Positions 1-7,720 of a stretch of 16,552 nt of DNA are shown piece after piece (position 1 is the first letter of the stretch; each line of letters begins with the position of its first letter). Source of the DNA: RBG-16-68-21 sp035286665. GTDB lineage: Bacteria; Actinomycetota; Acidimicrobiia; Spongiisociales; UBA11373. Made by a program: the position numbers and the translations under genes. Location: the NCBI GenBank assembly GCA_035286665.1, contig DATECY010000030.1:1-16552 (forward strand), in the 5' to 3' direction. The notes beneath the pieces were generated by a model. The model saw only the letters and a list, made by a program, of their open reading frames with translations. It made no database searches and was not told the DNA's origin.

Positions 1-455
1 AGGCGGCGGGAGGTCGTCTCCGCCTCGGCTCTGGCGACTTGGGCCCTCTCCGTCACCAGGCCGACGATGAGGCCGAACCCGAGCACGATGGTGTTGGCGA
101 CCAGTTCGCCGAGCCAGACAAAGTCGGTTCGGTGGAAGAGCACGAGGTTCGGGATGCTGAGCAGTGATGCCGCCACTCCGGTCATCACGGCACCCTCGAG
201 CCCGTACCAATAGGCGGCGAGGACGATGGGGAGCACGTAGAGCTGCACGGCGAGAAACGCGATTCCGTGGAAGAATCCTCGAGCGTTCCCGTAGGCGCCG
301 AGCGCCTCGGGCAGCCCGTGGAAGAGGGTCGCGACGACCATCAAAGTCTGCACGACCCAGAACCTGCGTTCGGTGAAGAGCACCCGCACCCGACGCACCC
401 CGAGCCGCGATCCGGCTCGACGGAACTCGTATCGGAGGGCTTCAGCCGGGGCCAT
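1..455 (-). CDS. Sensor histidine kinase, N-terminal membrane part (partial, runs off window start)
   Basis: The reading frame starts with ATG at 455-453 and stays open to base 1, giving 151 residues with no stop. An AGGA lies 6 nt before the ATG. Four hydrophobic segments are visible at about residues 31-49, 64-84, 87-107 and 115-134. They are followed by a charged helical stretch (TERAQVARAEAE) of the kind that leads into a histidine-kinase dimerisation domain. The catalytic H-box and ATPase domain would lie beyond the window, so the kinase call rests on context. The start overlaps the stop of the preceding response-regulator gene by 14 nt, the usual arrangement of a co-translated two-component pair. 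The input signal cannot be deduced. It could instead be another four-helix membrane sensor. Confidence 0.6.
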   Translation of the reverse strand, partial: MAPAEALRYEFRRAGSRLGVRRVRVLFTERRFWVVQTLMVVATLFHGLPEALGAYGNARGFFHGIAFLAVQLYVLPIVLAAYWYGLEGAVMTGVAASLLSIPNLVLFHRTDFVWLGELVANTIVLGFGLIVGLVTERAQVARAEAETTSRR

Positions 456-1107
456 CGTCGATCCTGATGAGGCCCCTCCGAGCCGCCAGCATGACCGCGT
501 GGGTTCGGCTCTCGGCACGGAGCTTCTTGAAGACGTGGGTCAGGTGTACCTCGACCGTTCGCGGGCTGAGCGACAGATCGGCGGCGATCGCCTTGTTGGA
601 GTGCCCCCGTGCCACCCGCTCGAGGACCTCCAACTCGCGATCGGTGAGCGCATTCTCCGGCTTCTCCGCCGAGTGTGCGGCGTCGCGCACCTGGCCGACG
701 AGACCCGCGGTCAGGTGCGGGGTCAGCGCGGTGCCGCCACGAGCCACGGTCAAGACCGCGTTGATCAGGTCGTGGTCCGAGACATCCTTCGTGAGGTATC
801 CGGAGGCTCCCGCCTGGATCGCCTTCCAGACGTACTCGATGTCGTCATGGATGCTGAGCACGAGAACCGCAACATGCGGCCACTTGGCCTTGATCTGCTC
901 CAAGGCTTCTATGCCGCTCATGTCGGGCATTCCGATGTCGACCAGGGCCACGTCGGGTTGGCGGGCAGCGACGACGTCAACGAGCTCGGCGCCGCTCGCT
1001 GCCTCGCCGACGACCCTGAGGGTCGGCTCTTGTTCCAGGATCTCCCGCGTGCCCCTTCGCACGAGACCGTGATCGTCCGCGATCACGACGGTGATGGGCG
1101 TATCCAT
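442..1107 (-). CDS. LuxR/NarL-family two-component response regulator
   Basis: This is a 221-residue protein, the usual length for the NarL/FixJ class. The receiver domain (about 5-120) has the acidic pair D11-D12, phospho-acceptor D57 (ALVDIGMPD), S85 and K107 (YLTKD). The LuxR-type helix-turn-helix occupies about 153-210, with the LTDRELEVLERVARGHSNKAIA and SPRTVEVHLTHVFKKL signatures. The ATG at 1107 is chosen because translation from it begins directly with the receiver fold (MDTPITVVIADDH). The frame stays open further upstream, but that sequence looks non-coding. The SD is weak (only GGA), and the start codon lies in a perfect inverted repeat (1096-1129). It is transcribed divergently from the Fe-S/NrfD operon and is translationally coupled to the sensor gene, so control of that operon is plausible but inferred. 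Confidence 0.93.
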   Translation of the reverse strand: MDTPITVVIADDHGLVRRGTREILEQEPTLRVVGEAASGAELVDVVAARQPDVALVDIGMPDMSGIEALEQIKAKWPHVAVLVLSIHDDIEYVWKAIQAGASGYLTKDVSDHDLINAVLTVARGGTALTPHLTAGLVGQVRDAAHSAEKPENALTDRELEVLERVARGHSNKAIAADLSLSPRTVEVHLTHVFKKLRAESRTHAVMLAARRGLIRIDDGPG

Positions 1108-1129
1108 TCGGTCCGGCAAGGATACGCCC
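1096..1129 (-). promoter_or_regulatory. Perfect 10-bp inverted repeat covering the response-regulator start codon
   Basis: GGGCGTATCC (1096-1105) and GGATACGCCC (1120-1129) are exact reverse complements separated by 14 nt. On the minus-strand transcript one arm begins within the ATG and covers the next three codons, while the loop carries the weak SD region. It could be an operator for autoregulation or an RNA hairpin that limits initiation. The repeat itself is directly seen; its function is inferred. Confidence 0.55.
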
Positions 1130-1396
1130 CCGCTCCGAGCTTTGGATTCGGTGTAGACGCATCGGTCGTCGGTGATCCTCGCCCCCAACCGCGAGTAGGT
1201 ATTTCCCGTAGACGGGTATGTGGATTCCCCGGAGGACGAGATTGCCATCTCCCCCTTACCCCGGGATGGCCGCGAAGGCATTGTCAGCGCGGACGATGCC
1301 ATCGACGGAGAGGGCCAGCATGAATCGTCGCCCCCATGGCGCCGACTCGGCCGCGTGCGGACCGAGGCCTCGATACGGCGCGAGTAGGCAAACCAG
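1108..1396. other. Divergent intergenic region between two-component genes and Fe-S/NrfD operon
   Basis: These 289 bases separate the response regulator (minus) from the Fe-S protein (plus). Apart from the inverted-repeat arm at 1120-1129 I find no gene. Open frames cross it, but none has a convincing SD or a protein-like product. I could not assign a -35/-10 pair with confidence on either strand, although both divergent promoters should lie here. Confidence 0.5.
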
Positions 1397-2305
1397 GTGA
1401 CCGAGAACGCCCAGAGCAACGGCGGACCGAGTGGTCACGTCGGGATCGGTCTCTTCGATCGCGCCACGACCGTGGTCCCAGCCCAAGACATCCGGTGCCC
1501 GCTTCCAGACCCTGCATCCAGAGAGATCTCTCGCCGTCAGTTCCTGCACACCATCGGCGCCGCGGGTGCCCTGGTGGCTCTCAAGGCAAGCGGCGTCCAG
1601 CGGATTCTCGCGTCCGAGGATCTCGACGCCATCGCCGCCGGAACGCTCGACATCGCTACCGATCACCAGTGGGTGATGGTCTTCGACTTGCGGCGGTGTG
1701 ACGGCTGTCGCGACTGCATCAAGGGATGTCAGAAGGAGCATTTCCTCCCCAAGGAAGTCGAGTGGATCAAGGTCTACGACCTCGTCGACGCCCAGGGTCT
1801 GGAGTACTCCATGCCGGTGTTGTGCATGGAGTGCGAGAACGCCCCGTGCGTTCGGGTGTGCCCCGCGCGGGCGACGTACTACCAACCTGATGGAGTCATC
1901 GTCGTAGACCAGAGCATCTGCATTGGATGCCGGATGTGCATGGCAGCGTGTCCCTACGACGTTCGCGTGTTCAACTGGGATCGGCAACCGCAACCACCGG
2001 TTCCTCCCGAGCATCGGGGCACCCGCCCCGAGTTCACTGCTCCCCAACGCAAGGGCACGGTCGGCAAGTGCGCGATGTGCGTGCACCGACTCCGACTGGG
2101 TGAGTTCCCGGCATGCGTGGAAGCGTGCACCATGGACGCGATCTACGTCGGGGATCTGGTCGAAGACGTGATGAGCAACGGGAAGGAGACCTTCATGCTC
2201 TCGCAATACCTCCGGGCGAATGACGCATTCCGGTATCGCGCTGAGCTGGGGACCGCTCCTCGGGTCTACTACGTGGCCGGCCACGGCCAGGATCTGGACT
2301 TCTGA
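1397..2305 (+). CDS. Tat-exported four-cluster ferredoxin subunit (PsrB/DmsB/HybA/DsrO-like)
   Basis: This 302-residue electron-transfer protein has a twin-arginine signal, SRRQFL at 45-50, followed by a hydrophobic h-region (53-62). Four cysteine quartets for [4Fe-4S] clusters follow: C101/104/107/111, C143/146/151/155, C175/178/181/185 and C225/228/240/244. This is the pattern of the iron-sulfur subunits of the CISM family (PsrB, DmsB, NrfC, HybA, DsrO), which pass electrons between a periplasmic catalytic subunit and a membrane quinol protein. GTG 1397 is the first start after the in-frame stop at 1385-1387. The SD is poor and the n-region before the RR pair is unusually long (44 residues). 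One base separates it from the NrfD gene, its expected membrane partner. No molybdopterin subunit is adjacent, so the electron donor or acceptor is unknown. Confidence 0.9.
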   Translation: MTENAQSNGGPSGHVGIGLFDRATTVVPAQDIRCPLPDPASREISRRQFLHTIGAAGALVALKASGVQRILASEDLDAIAAGTLDIATDHQWVMVFDLRRCDGCRDCIKGCQKEHFLPKEVEWIKVYDLVDAQGLEYSMPVLCMECENAPCVRVCPARATYYQPDGVIVVDQSICIGCRMCMAACPYDVRVFNWDRQPQPPVPPEHRGTRPEFTAPQRKGTVGKCAMCVHRLRLGEFPACVEACTMDAIYVGDLVEDVMSNGKETFMLSQYLRANDAFRYRAELGTAPRVYYVAGHGQDLDF

Positions 2306-2306
2306 G

Positions 2307-3611
2307 ATGGTGGCGCTGTCGGATCGCTCCGGAGAACTCGCCCGAGCTGCCCTCGCGCCGGCGTCCCGCTCCGGCCGCCTGTCCCGGGCAATCGTCGCGA
2401 TGCTCGGTGTGCTCGTCCTCGGTGGCATTGCTGCCTATGGGTACCAACTGGTCAACGGGCTCGGCGTCACCGGTCTCAACGACGATGTCTTCTGGGGCCT
2501 GTACGAGGTCGACATCGTGACCCTGATCGGCTTCAGCTACGGAGGGGCACTCGTGTCGGCAATCCTCCGACTCACGGGCGCCTCGTGGCGGGGTCCGATC
2601 ACGCGGATAGCCGAGGCAACTGCCCTGACCACGCTCGTGGTCGGTGCGGTGTTCCCGATCATCCACTTGGGGCATCCCGAGCGCGTCTGGCGAGTAGCTA
2701 CCGCGCTGCAGATCAACTCGCCGATCACGTGGGACATGCTCGCCATCATCACGTATCTGATTGCCACCGTCATCCTGTTCGGCCTCCCCGTTGTCGCCGA
2801 CATGGGAAGGCTGCGGGGTGAGCCCGGGCTGCCCGGATGGAAACAGCGACTCTTCGCCAGGGGCTCCTTCGGGTGGGTGGGCGCCGAGGAGCAGCAACGG
2901 GTTCTCAACCGGTCACTCACCGCCCTGGCGATCGTGATCATCCCGTTGGCGGTGATGGTGCATACCGTGCTCGCATATGCGTTCTCTCTGACCAGCCGGC
3001 CGGGGTGGCACAGCACGATCTTCGGTCCGTACTTCGTGGTCGCGGCGATCTACTCCGGGGTGGCAGTGGTGATCATCGTGTCTGCTGCGTATCGGCGCGC
3101 CTACCACCTCGAGCGCTGGATCCCGGAGCGGGCCGTCATCAACCTCGGGTACCTGATGGCTGCCCTCGGCGTGTTGTACGGATACCTCCTGTTCACCGAG
3201 GTGACCACCGAGGGATACGTGGGGGGCGAGGCGTCGGAGAAACTGCTGTATGCCCTGCTTCTCGACCGTTGGTCGCTGTTGTTCTGGGTGTTCGTCGTCG
3301 GCGGGCTCGTCGTGCCGCTGACGATCATCGCGTTCAAGCGCACTCGCACGACCACGGGGGTGACTGTTGCCGCGTGCCTGGTAGCCGGTGCGCTGCTCCT
3401 CAAGCGATTCCTCATGTTCGTCCCCCCGCTCACTCAACCCCTCATCAGTGGGGACATTGGTGCTTACACCCCTTCGTGGGTCGAGCTCATGGTCACGGTG
3501 GCAGCCATTGCGGCCATTCCACTGCTGCTCATCGCGCTCTTCAAGGTCATCCCGGTGTTGTCGGTGACCGAGATCGAGGAGATTGCCGTGTCGCGAGGTG
3601 AAGCAATATGA
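2307..3611 (+). CDS. NrfD/PsrC/DsrP-like integral membrane quinol oxidoreductase subunit
   Basis: This 434-residue membrane protein has about ten hydrophobic helices, near residues 28-48, 64-88, 103-122, 141-163, 202-226, 237-262, 277-297, 322-343, 351-373 and 391-415. That matches the longer DsrP/ActC-type members of the NrfD superfamily, which exchange electrons with the quinone pool and partner a periplasmic ferredoxin subunit. The ATG at 2307 starts one base after the stop of the Fe-S gene. An in-frame ATG at 2220 would overlap that gene by 86 nt and add a non-hydrophobic tail, so it is rejected. The 3' end overlaps the next gene by ATGA. The family call rests on topology, partner and motifs such as PIIHLGHPERVW (117-128), typical of NrfD proteins. 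The substrate is not predictable. Confidence 0.88.
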   Translation: MVALSDRSGELARAALAPASRSGRLSRAIVAMLGVLVLGGIAAYGYQLVNGLGVTGLNDDVFWGLYEVDIVTLIGFSYGGALVSAILRLTGASWRGPITRIAEATALTTLVVGAVFPIIHLGHPERVWRVATALQINSPITWDMLAIITYLIATVILFGLPVVADMGRLRGEPGLPGWKQRLFARGSFGWVGAEEQQRVLNRSLTALAIVIIPLAVMVHTVLAYAFSLTSRPGWHSTIFGPYFVVAAIYSGVAVVIIVSAAYRRAYHLERWIPERAVINLGYLMAALGVLYGYLLFTEVTTEGYVGGEASEKLLYALLLDRWSLLFWVFVVGGLVVPLTIIAFKRTRTTTGVTVAACLVAGALLLKRFLMFVPPLTQPLISGDIGAYTPSWVELMVTVAAIAAIPLLLIALFKVIPVLSVTEIEEIAVSRGEAI

Positions 3612-4174
3612 CCCGACGGCGTCTGTCGACGGTGGTGGCGACCGTGTCTGCGGGTCTGGTGCTCTTGATCTCCTCCGCCTCCTTCGCCGCCGACAAACCG
3701 TCGCCGACCATCTCGATTTCCCTCGAACCCTCGTCGCGGCCCGAGGTCGCCGACGTGCTGGCCGCCCGACTGACCGACCCGGACGGCAAGCCCGTCAGCG
3801 AGGCTCCAGTCGAGTTCTGGATTCGGTCCGACCTCCTCGGAGAGCGGTATGCAGTCCTTGGCGAATCGCCGACCGACTCGAGTGGTGTTGCCCGCCTCCC
3901 GTTCATTTCTCACAAGGACAGGTACGACGTGCGGGCGACGTTCGATGGAGACGAGACGTGGGGAGCCGCCGAAGTCGTGGCGCCGATCGAATTCTCATCG
4001 GCGCGCGTGGTCGAATACGAGGCAACAGATCCCACGCAGTTGGGTCCGTTGCGTTTCGTGATGCCGCGGCTCATGGGCATCGTGTTGGGGATGATTTGGG
4101 CCGCGCTCCTCGGCCTCGCCTTCTTCACACTCCGGTCGTTCAAACGGCTCAGACCGGGAGGGGCACAGGACTGA
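3608..4174 (+). CDS. Exported Ig-like protein with C-terminal membrane anchor
   Basis: This is a 188-residue protein that I do not recognise as a named family. A basic n-region (MTRRR) and hydrophobic core end in a plausible cleavage site after ASFA (about 27). A beta-rich domain at about 33-135 has the look of bacterial Ig-like/invasin repeats (ARLTDPDGKPVSEAPVEFWI, then DSSGVARLPF and YDVRATFDGDE). A single helix at about 153-175 is followed by the basic tail RSFKRLRPGG, so the beta domain should face outward on a C-terminal anchor. The start overlaps the NrfD stop by four bases (ATGA), implying translational coupling. It probably belongs to the same envelope complex or stabilises it. That role is inferred from position alone. 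Confidence 0.75.
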   Translation: MTRRRLSTVVATVSAGLVLLISSASFAADKPSPTISISLEPSSRPEVADVLAARLTDPDGKPVSEAPVEFWIRSDLLGERYAVLGESPTDSSGVARLPFISHKDRYDVRATFDGDETWGAAEVVAPIEFSSARVVEYEATDPTQLGPLRFVMPRLMGIVLGMIWAALLGLAFFTLRSFKRLRPGGAQD

Positions 4175-4260
4175 TGGTGCGACTTGGGGCGGTAGCACCG
4201 CAGAGAGGGCGGTCCGGGTGGCCGGCCCTCAACAGCAACGTACATGAGAAAGGGGAACGG

Positions 4261-4803
4261 ATGAGGAGGAACACGAGGCACGTGATGAGGGTCCCCGCCC
4301 TGGTGCTCGTCGGGCTTCTGGTGGTGTTGGTCACCGCTTGCGGCGACGACGAGAGTACAGACACCACGGCGGCCCAACCGACGACCTTGAGCGTGGCTGC
4401 CGATGTCGTCTGGGGGCCGTTCAACCTGACCGATGACCAGAAGGCCGTCCAGTCATGTGTGAACGACGCCCACTTCCCGCGCAACTCTCAGATCGTGTGG
4501 CGGGCCCGAGTGATCGATCCGGTGACCGGTGACCAGATGGACGACACGGTCGTTGCCGTCCAGGTGAAACTCGGTGACGGCCAGGTGATCGACCTGAAGT
4601 ACGGCGACCATCCCAAGAACACCCCGACCGACTCGTTCTGGGCGGGATCGTTCAAGGTTCCGGTCGACTACCCGACGGGAACCCTGAGCTTTGAAGTCGT
4701 CGCCACGGCGACCGATGGGCGCACCGGCACGTTCGTGCCGTTCAACGTCGCAGCGTCGCTGTTGACGATCACCGACGAAACACTAGAAACGATCGCGGGG
4801 TAA
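4261..4803 (+). CDS. Lipoprotein with Ig-like domain, associated with the Fe-S/NrfD locus
   Basis: This 180-residue protein has a hydrophobic signal (about 11-26) and lipobox VTAC with C27. A low-complexity D/T/A linker follows, then one compact beta domain (about 42-168). The domain contains a lone cysteine, C66, just before HFPRNSQIVWRARVIDP, and the segment YGDHPKNTPTDSFWAGSFKVPVDYPTG (114-140). My impression is that such domains recur in uncharacterised secreted proteins near respiratory complexes, but I cannot search for this. The start is ATG 4261, with AAAGGGG about 5 nt upstream. An ATG at 4244 is out of frame. The gap to the preceding gene is 86 bp and to the next gene 4 bp. Only one Cys remains after the lipobox and there is no CxxCH, so it should not bind c-type haem. 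Confidence 0.75.
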   Translation: MRRNTRHVMRVPALVLVGLLVVLVTACGDDESTDTTAAQPTTLSVAADVVWGPFNLTDDQKAVQSCVNDAHFPRNSQIVWRARVIDPVTGDQMDDTVVAVQVKLGDGQVIDLKYGDHPKNTPTDSFWAGSFKVPVDYPTGTLSFEVVATATDGRTGTFVPFNVAASLLTITDETLETIAG

Positions 4804-4807
4804 GGAC

Positions 4808-6298
4808 ATGTCGCAGCGTGCAGGTGGCAGAGGAAGATTCGCCGCGAGGTCGGTGGTGAGCATCGTTGCGGCGGTCGTGCTTCTCGCCGCCTGCACGCCG
4901 AGCGACGATGCGGAGGTGGGGTCGACCACGGTCGCCGAGGGCCCCAGGACGGAGTTGATGGGGTCACTGGCGATCGATCCGGTCGTAGGTCGACCCGGGA
5001 CCGTGGTCGGTGTGACCGGCGAGGGCTTTGCGCCCGACACTGAGTTCAGCCTCACCTGGGGTTCGTACGACGGTACGTGGCTGATCGAGGGCGATGCCGG
5101 GGAGGAGTACCACGGTCGGCAGTTCACGCCGACCGTGACGACCCTGAGCACGGTGACCACCGATGGATCCGGGGCGTTGTCCACCGAGTTCGTGGTCCCG
5201 GAGGACCTCGGATTCGGCCACGACGTCCGCCTCGTCGACCCCGAGGGGGTCATTCGCAACCAGGCCATGTTCACCATGGGAATGGAGGTTGCGATCAGCC
5301 CGGAGTCGGGCCCGCCGGGAACGCCGATCACGATTCGGGTGAGCGGGCTGGGCGTCGATGCTCTCGAGGGCAATCGCCAAATCCTGTACGACAATCGGTA
5401 CACCGGATGGATGTCGGCAGTGACGACGAAGGGAACCGCGGTGGCGGTGATCCCGGCCACCGGTGGTCCCGGGCCGCACAGGATCGAGGTGGCCAGGGGG
5501 GCATTCACCTTCCCCTACCTCAATCCTGCGCAGTCGCCGCGGCCGGACATCCTGGTCTACGACGCCGTATTCACGGTGACCGACGGGGACCCGGTCTTGC
5601 CTCCGTCGATCGCGGAGCAGACCCCGTCCGTCGTCGCGCGGTCCGGGCTTGCCGCACCCGCTGAAGGTCCCTGGATCACCACCGATGCCGAGGCCGGACC
5701 GGTGGGCACCCCGCTCGTGGTGTCCGGAGGCGGGTTCGATCCGGAGGCGGTGGTGTCGTTCACGTGGTATCGCATCGTCGGCAACCGTGTTGCCGGCCAG
5801 GGCTGGGAAGAGAGGGGCATCGACTTCGGGACGGCGATCGCGGGCTCGGATGGAACGTTCGAGCTGCCGGTAGAGGTGCCGGGCGATGTCGGGGGACCGC
5901 ATCGGGTTGAGGCGTCGGCCGCAGGATCGATATCGGCGACGACGTCCTTTCGGATCACCCCTGCAGCCGACGAGATCACCCAGGCCGTGTCGTGGGGAGA
6001 CGCGGTCGATCTCCACCTGACCGGTGTCGGGTGGACCGAGACCGCCAATATCTACACGATCGTCTACGACAACGCCTACCTGGGGTATGCGTGTGGCTTC
6101 AACAGCCAGGGCGACGTCTTGGTGCACCTGAAGGCCACCGGTGAGCCCGGATGGCACTTCATCGACCTGTACCCGGCCATCTACAAGGGAGCCGAGTCGG
6201 GTGGGCAGCAGTCGTTCCGGATCCCGATGCTCACGTACGCGGAACACCCCGGCGAGGATCTGCCAGCCTTTCACTTTGCCTTCTTCATAGACGGCTGA
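4808..6298 (+). CDS. Large lipoprotein with duplicated IPT/Ig-like two-domain module
   Basis: This is a 496-residue lipoprotein with an N-terminal hydrophobic stretch (15-28), lipobox LAAC and C29. The mature part is all-beta in character and reads as A-B-A-B. Module A begins with GRPGTVVGVTGEGFAPDTEFSLTW (61-84) and recurs as GPVGTPLVVSGGGFDPEAVVSFTW (297-320), the IPT/TIG-like phrase. Module B includes ILYDNRYTGW (192-201), matched by IVYDNAYLGY (418-427), each followed by a similar PATGGPGPHRIEVA / KATGEPGWHFIDLY segment. The role is unknown; scaffold or ligand-binding functions are equally possible. ATG 4808 follows the previous stop by 4 bp with TAAGGA as SD, so it is co-transcribed. No catalytic motif or haem site was seen. 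The last gene of the five-gene run. Confidence 0.75.
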   Translation: MSQRAGGRGRFAARSVVSIVAAVVLLAACTPSDDAEVGSTTVAEGPRTELMGSLAIDPVVGRPGTVVGVTGEGFAPDTEFSLTWGSYDGTWLIEGDAGEEYHGRQFTPTVTTLSTVTTDGSGALSTEFVVPEDLGFGHDVRLVDPEGVIRNQAMFTMGMEVAISPESGPPGTPITIRVSGLGVDALEGNRQILYDNRYTGWMSAVTTKGTAVAVIPATGGPGPHRIEVARGAFTFPYLNPAQSPRPDILVYDAVFTVTDGDPVLPPSIAEQTPSVVARSGLAAPAEGPWITTDAEAGPVGTPLVVSGGGFDPEAVVSFTWYRIVGNRVAGQGWEERGIDFGTAIAGSDGTFELPVEVPGDVGGPHRVEASAAGSISATTSFRITPAADEITQAVSWGDAVDLHLTGVGWTETANIYTIVYDNAYLGYACGFNSQGDVLVHLKATGEPGWHFIDLYPAIYKGAESGGQQSFRIPMLTYAEHPGEDLPAFHFAFFIDG

Positions 6299-6378
6299 GA
6301 GCCAGGGTCCAAGGAGAAGACGGGTTCGTCGTAGGCGCGTGCGATCTGGTGGCCGAAGGCGGCATATAGGGTGAGGCG

Positions 6379-6408
6379 TACCCTCTCGGGTCCCAGCACG
6401 CGAAGGAG
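6379..6408 (+). promoter_or_regulatory. Candidate icd -10 (TACCCT) and ribosome binding site
   Basis: TACCCT at 6379-6384 fits the loose actinobacterial TAnnnT -10. It ends exactly 30 nt before the ATG at 6415. The SD is CGAAGGAG at 6401-6408. The same hexamer, the same 30-nt distance and the same SD octamer precede mdh. No good -35 is visible. Confidence 0.4.
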
Positions 6409-6414
6409 CGATTG

Positions 6415-7617
6415 ATGCCCACCCCGATCACCATGGGCCCTGACGGCCTGCAGGTACCCGACGAGCCGATCGTCCCCTTCATCGAGGGTGACGGCATCGG
6501 GCCCGACGTCTGGGCGGCTTCGGTCAGGGTGTTCGACACGGCGGTGGCCAAGGCCTATGCGGGCAAGCGGCAGCTGGGATGGGCCGAGGTGCTCGCCGGC
6601 GAGAAGGCGTTCGAGGCGACAGGGGAGTGGCTGCCCCAGGCGACCATCGACGCCTTCCAGACCTACCTCGTCGGGATCAAGGGCCCGCTGACCACCCCGA
6701 TCGGGGGCGGAATCCGCAGCCTCAACGTGGCGATCCGCCAGATCCTCGACCTCTACGTGTGCCTCCGCCCGGTGAAGTGGTACCGGGGGGTCCCCTCGCC
6801 GGTACTCCATCCCGAGAAGGTCGACATGGTGATCTTCCGGGAGAACACCGAGGACGTCTACGCCGGCAAGGAGGTCGCCGCCGGGACACCGGAGGCCGCG
6901 GGTCTGATCGCCTACCTCCACGATCAGTTGGGGTGGGAGATCCGCCCCGACAGCGGCATAGGCATCAAGCCGATTTCGGAGACCGGCTCGAAGCGGCTGG
7001 TCCGCGCCGCGATCAGGCACGCCCTCGCCAGCGGCCGCAGGTCGGTGACCCTGGTACACAAGGGCAACATCATGAAGTTCACCGAGGGCGCCTTCCGCGA
7101 GTGGGGCTACGAGGTCGCCAAGGCCGAGTTCGGTGACCGGACCGTCTCGTGGGAGGAGTGCGGGGGGAAGCCGGGCGATCGGATGCTGATCAAGGACGTC
7201 ATCGCCGACGCCTTCCTCCAGCAGATCATGACCAGGGCCGACGAGTACGACGTGATCGCCACGATGAACCTCAACGGGGACTACATCTCCGACGCTCTCG
7301 CCGCCCAGGTCGGTGGCATCGGCATCGCCCCCGGGGGCAATATCAACTACGACACCGGGCACGCCGTGTTCGAAGCGACTCACGGCACCGCCCCCAAGTA
7401 CGCCGGCATGGACAAGGTCAATCCGGGCTCGGTGATCCTCTCCGGGGTGTTGATGCTGCGCTACCTGGGGTGGGGAGAGGCGGCCGACCTGATAGAGGGT
7501 GGCATCGAGGCAGCGATTGCCGACCGGGTGGTCACCTACGACTTCGCCCGCCTCATGGACGGTGCCACCGAGGTCCCCACCAGCGGCTTCGCCGACGCGG
7601 TGATAGCAAGACTGTGA
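6415..7617 (+). CDS. icd: NADP-dependent isocitrate dehydrogenase
   Basis: This 400-residue enzyme converts isocitrate to 2-oxoglutarate and CO2 in the TCA cycle. It belongs to the homodimeric E. coli-type class (about 416 residues), not the monomeric enzyme common in many actinobacteria. Substrate residues are all present: S102, N104 and R108 in GIRSLNVAIRQ, R118 and R142. K216 in HKGNIMKFTEG and the metal-binding Asp residues after NLNGDYISD are conserved. Cofactor determinants K328-Y329 (HGTAPKYAG) and Y375/R379 (TYDFARLM) match the NADP-specific set of the E. coli enzyme. S102 matches the Ser that E. coli AceK phosphorylates, but no kinase is seen here. ATG 6415 is preferred over TTG 6412 because of its 7-nt spacing from GAAGGAG. 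It is monocistronic by spacing. Confidence 0.97.
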   Translation: MPTPITMGPDGLQVPDEPIVPFIEGDGIGPDVWAASVRVFDTAVAKAYAGKRQLGWAEVLAGEKAFEATGEWLPQATIDAFQTYLVGIKGPLTTPIGGGIRSLNVAIRQILDLYVCLRPVKWYRGVPSPVLHPEKVDMVIFRENTEDVYAGKEVAAGTPEAAGLIAYLHDQLGWEIRPDSGIGIKPISETGSKRLVRAAIRHALASGRRSVTLVHKGNIMKFTEGAFREWGYEVAKAEFGDRTVSWEECGGKPGDRMLIKDVIADAFLQQIMTRADEYDVIATMNLNGDYISDALAAQVGGIGIAPGGNINYDTGHAVFEATHGTAPKYAGMDKVNPGSVILSGVLMLRYLGWGEAADLIEGGIEAAIADRVVTYDFARLMDGATEVPTSGFADAVIARL

Positions 7618-7720
7618 CGAGGCCGGACGGGCTCGCGGCGGGGCGCAGGGGCGGGGTTTGGGTTCAGGGGGTCATCACGCCGCTCGGCGCGATGTGCAAG
7701 ACGCGCGGTGGGTAGTCCTA

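Noticed and set aside
373..1323. 316-codon plus-strand frame opposite the response regulator
   Set aside because: Composition is a mirror of the receiver/LuxR gene on the minus strand and no domain is recognisable.
2220..2306. Earlier NrfD start at the in-frame ATG 2220
   Set aside because: It would overlap the Fe-S gene by 86 bp and has no SD; the ATG at 2307 directly follows that gene's stop.
4261..6298. c-type cytochromes among the lipoproteins of the NrfD locus
   Set aside because: No CxxCH motif exists in either protein; each has only one cysteine besides the lipobox Cys.
6271..7383. 370-codon antisense frame opposite icd
   Set aside because: The plus strand encodes an unmistakable isocitrate dehydrogenase; the antisense product is Asp/His/Gly-rich codon-bias noise.
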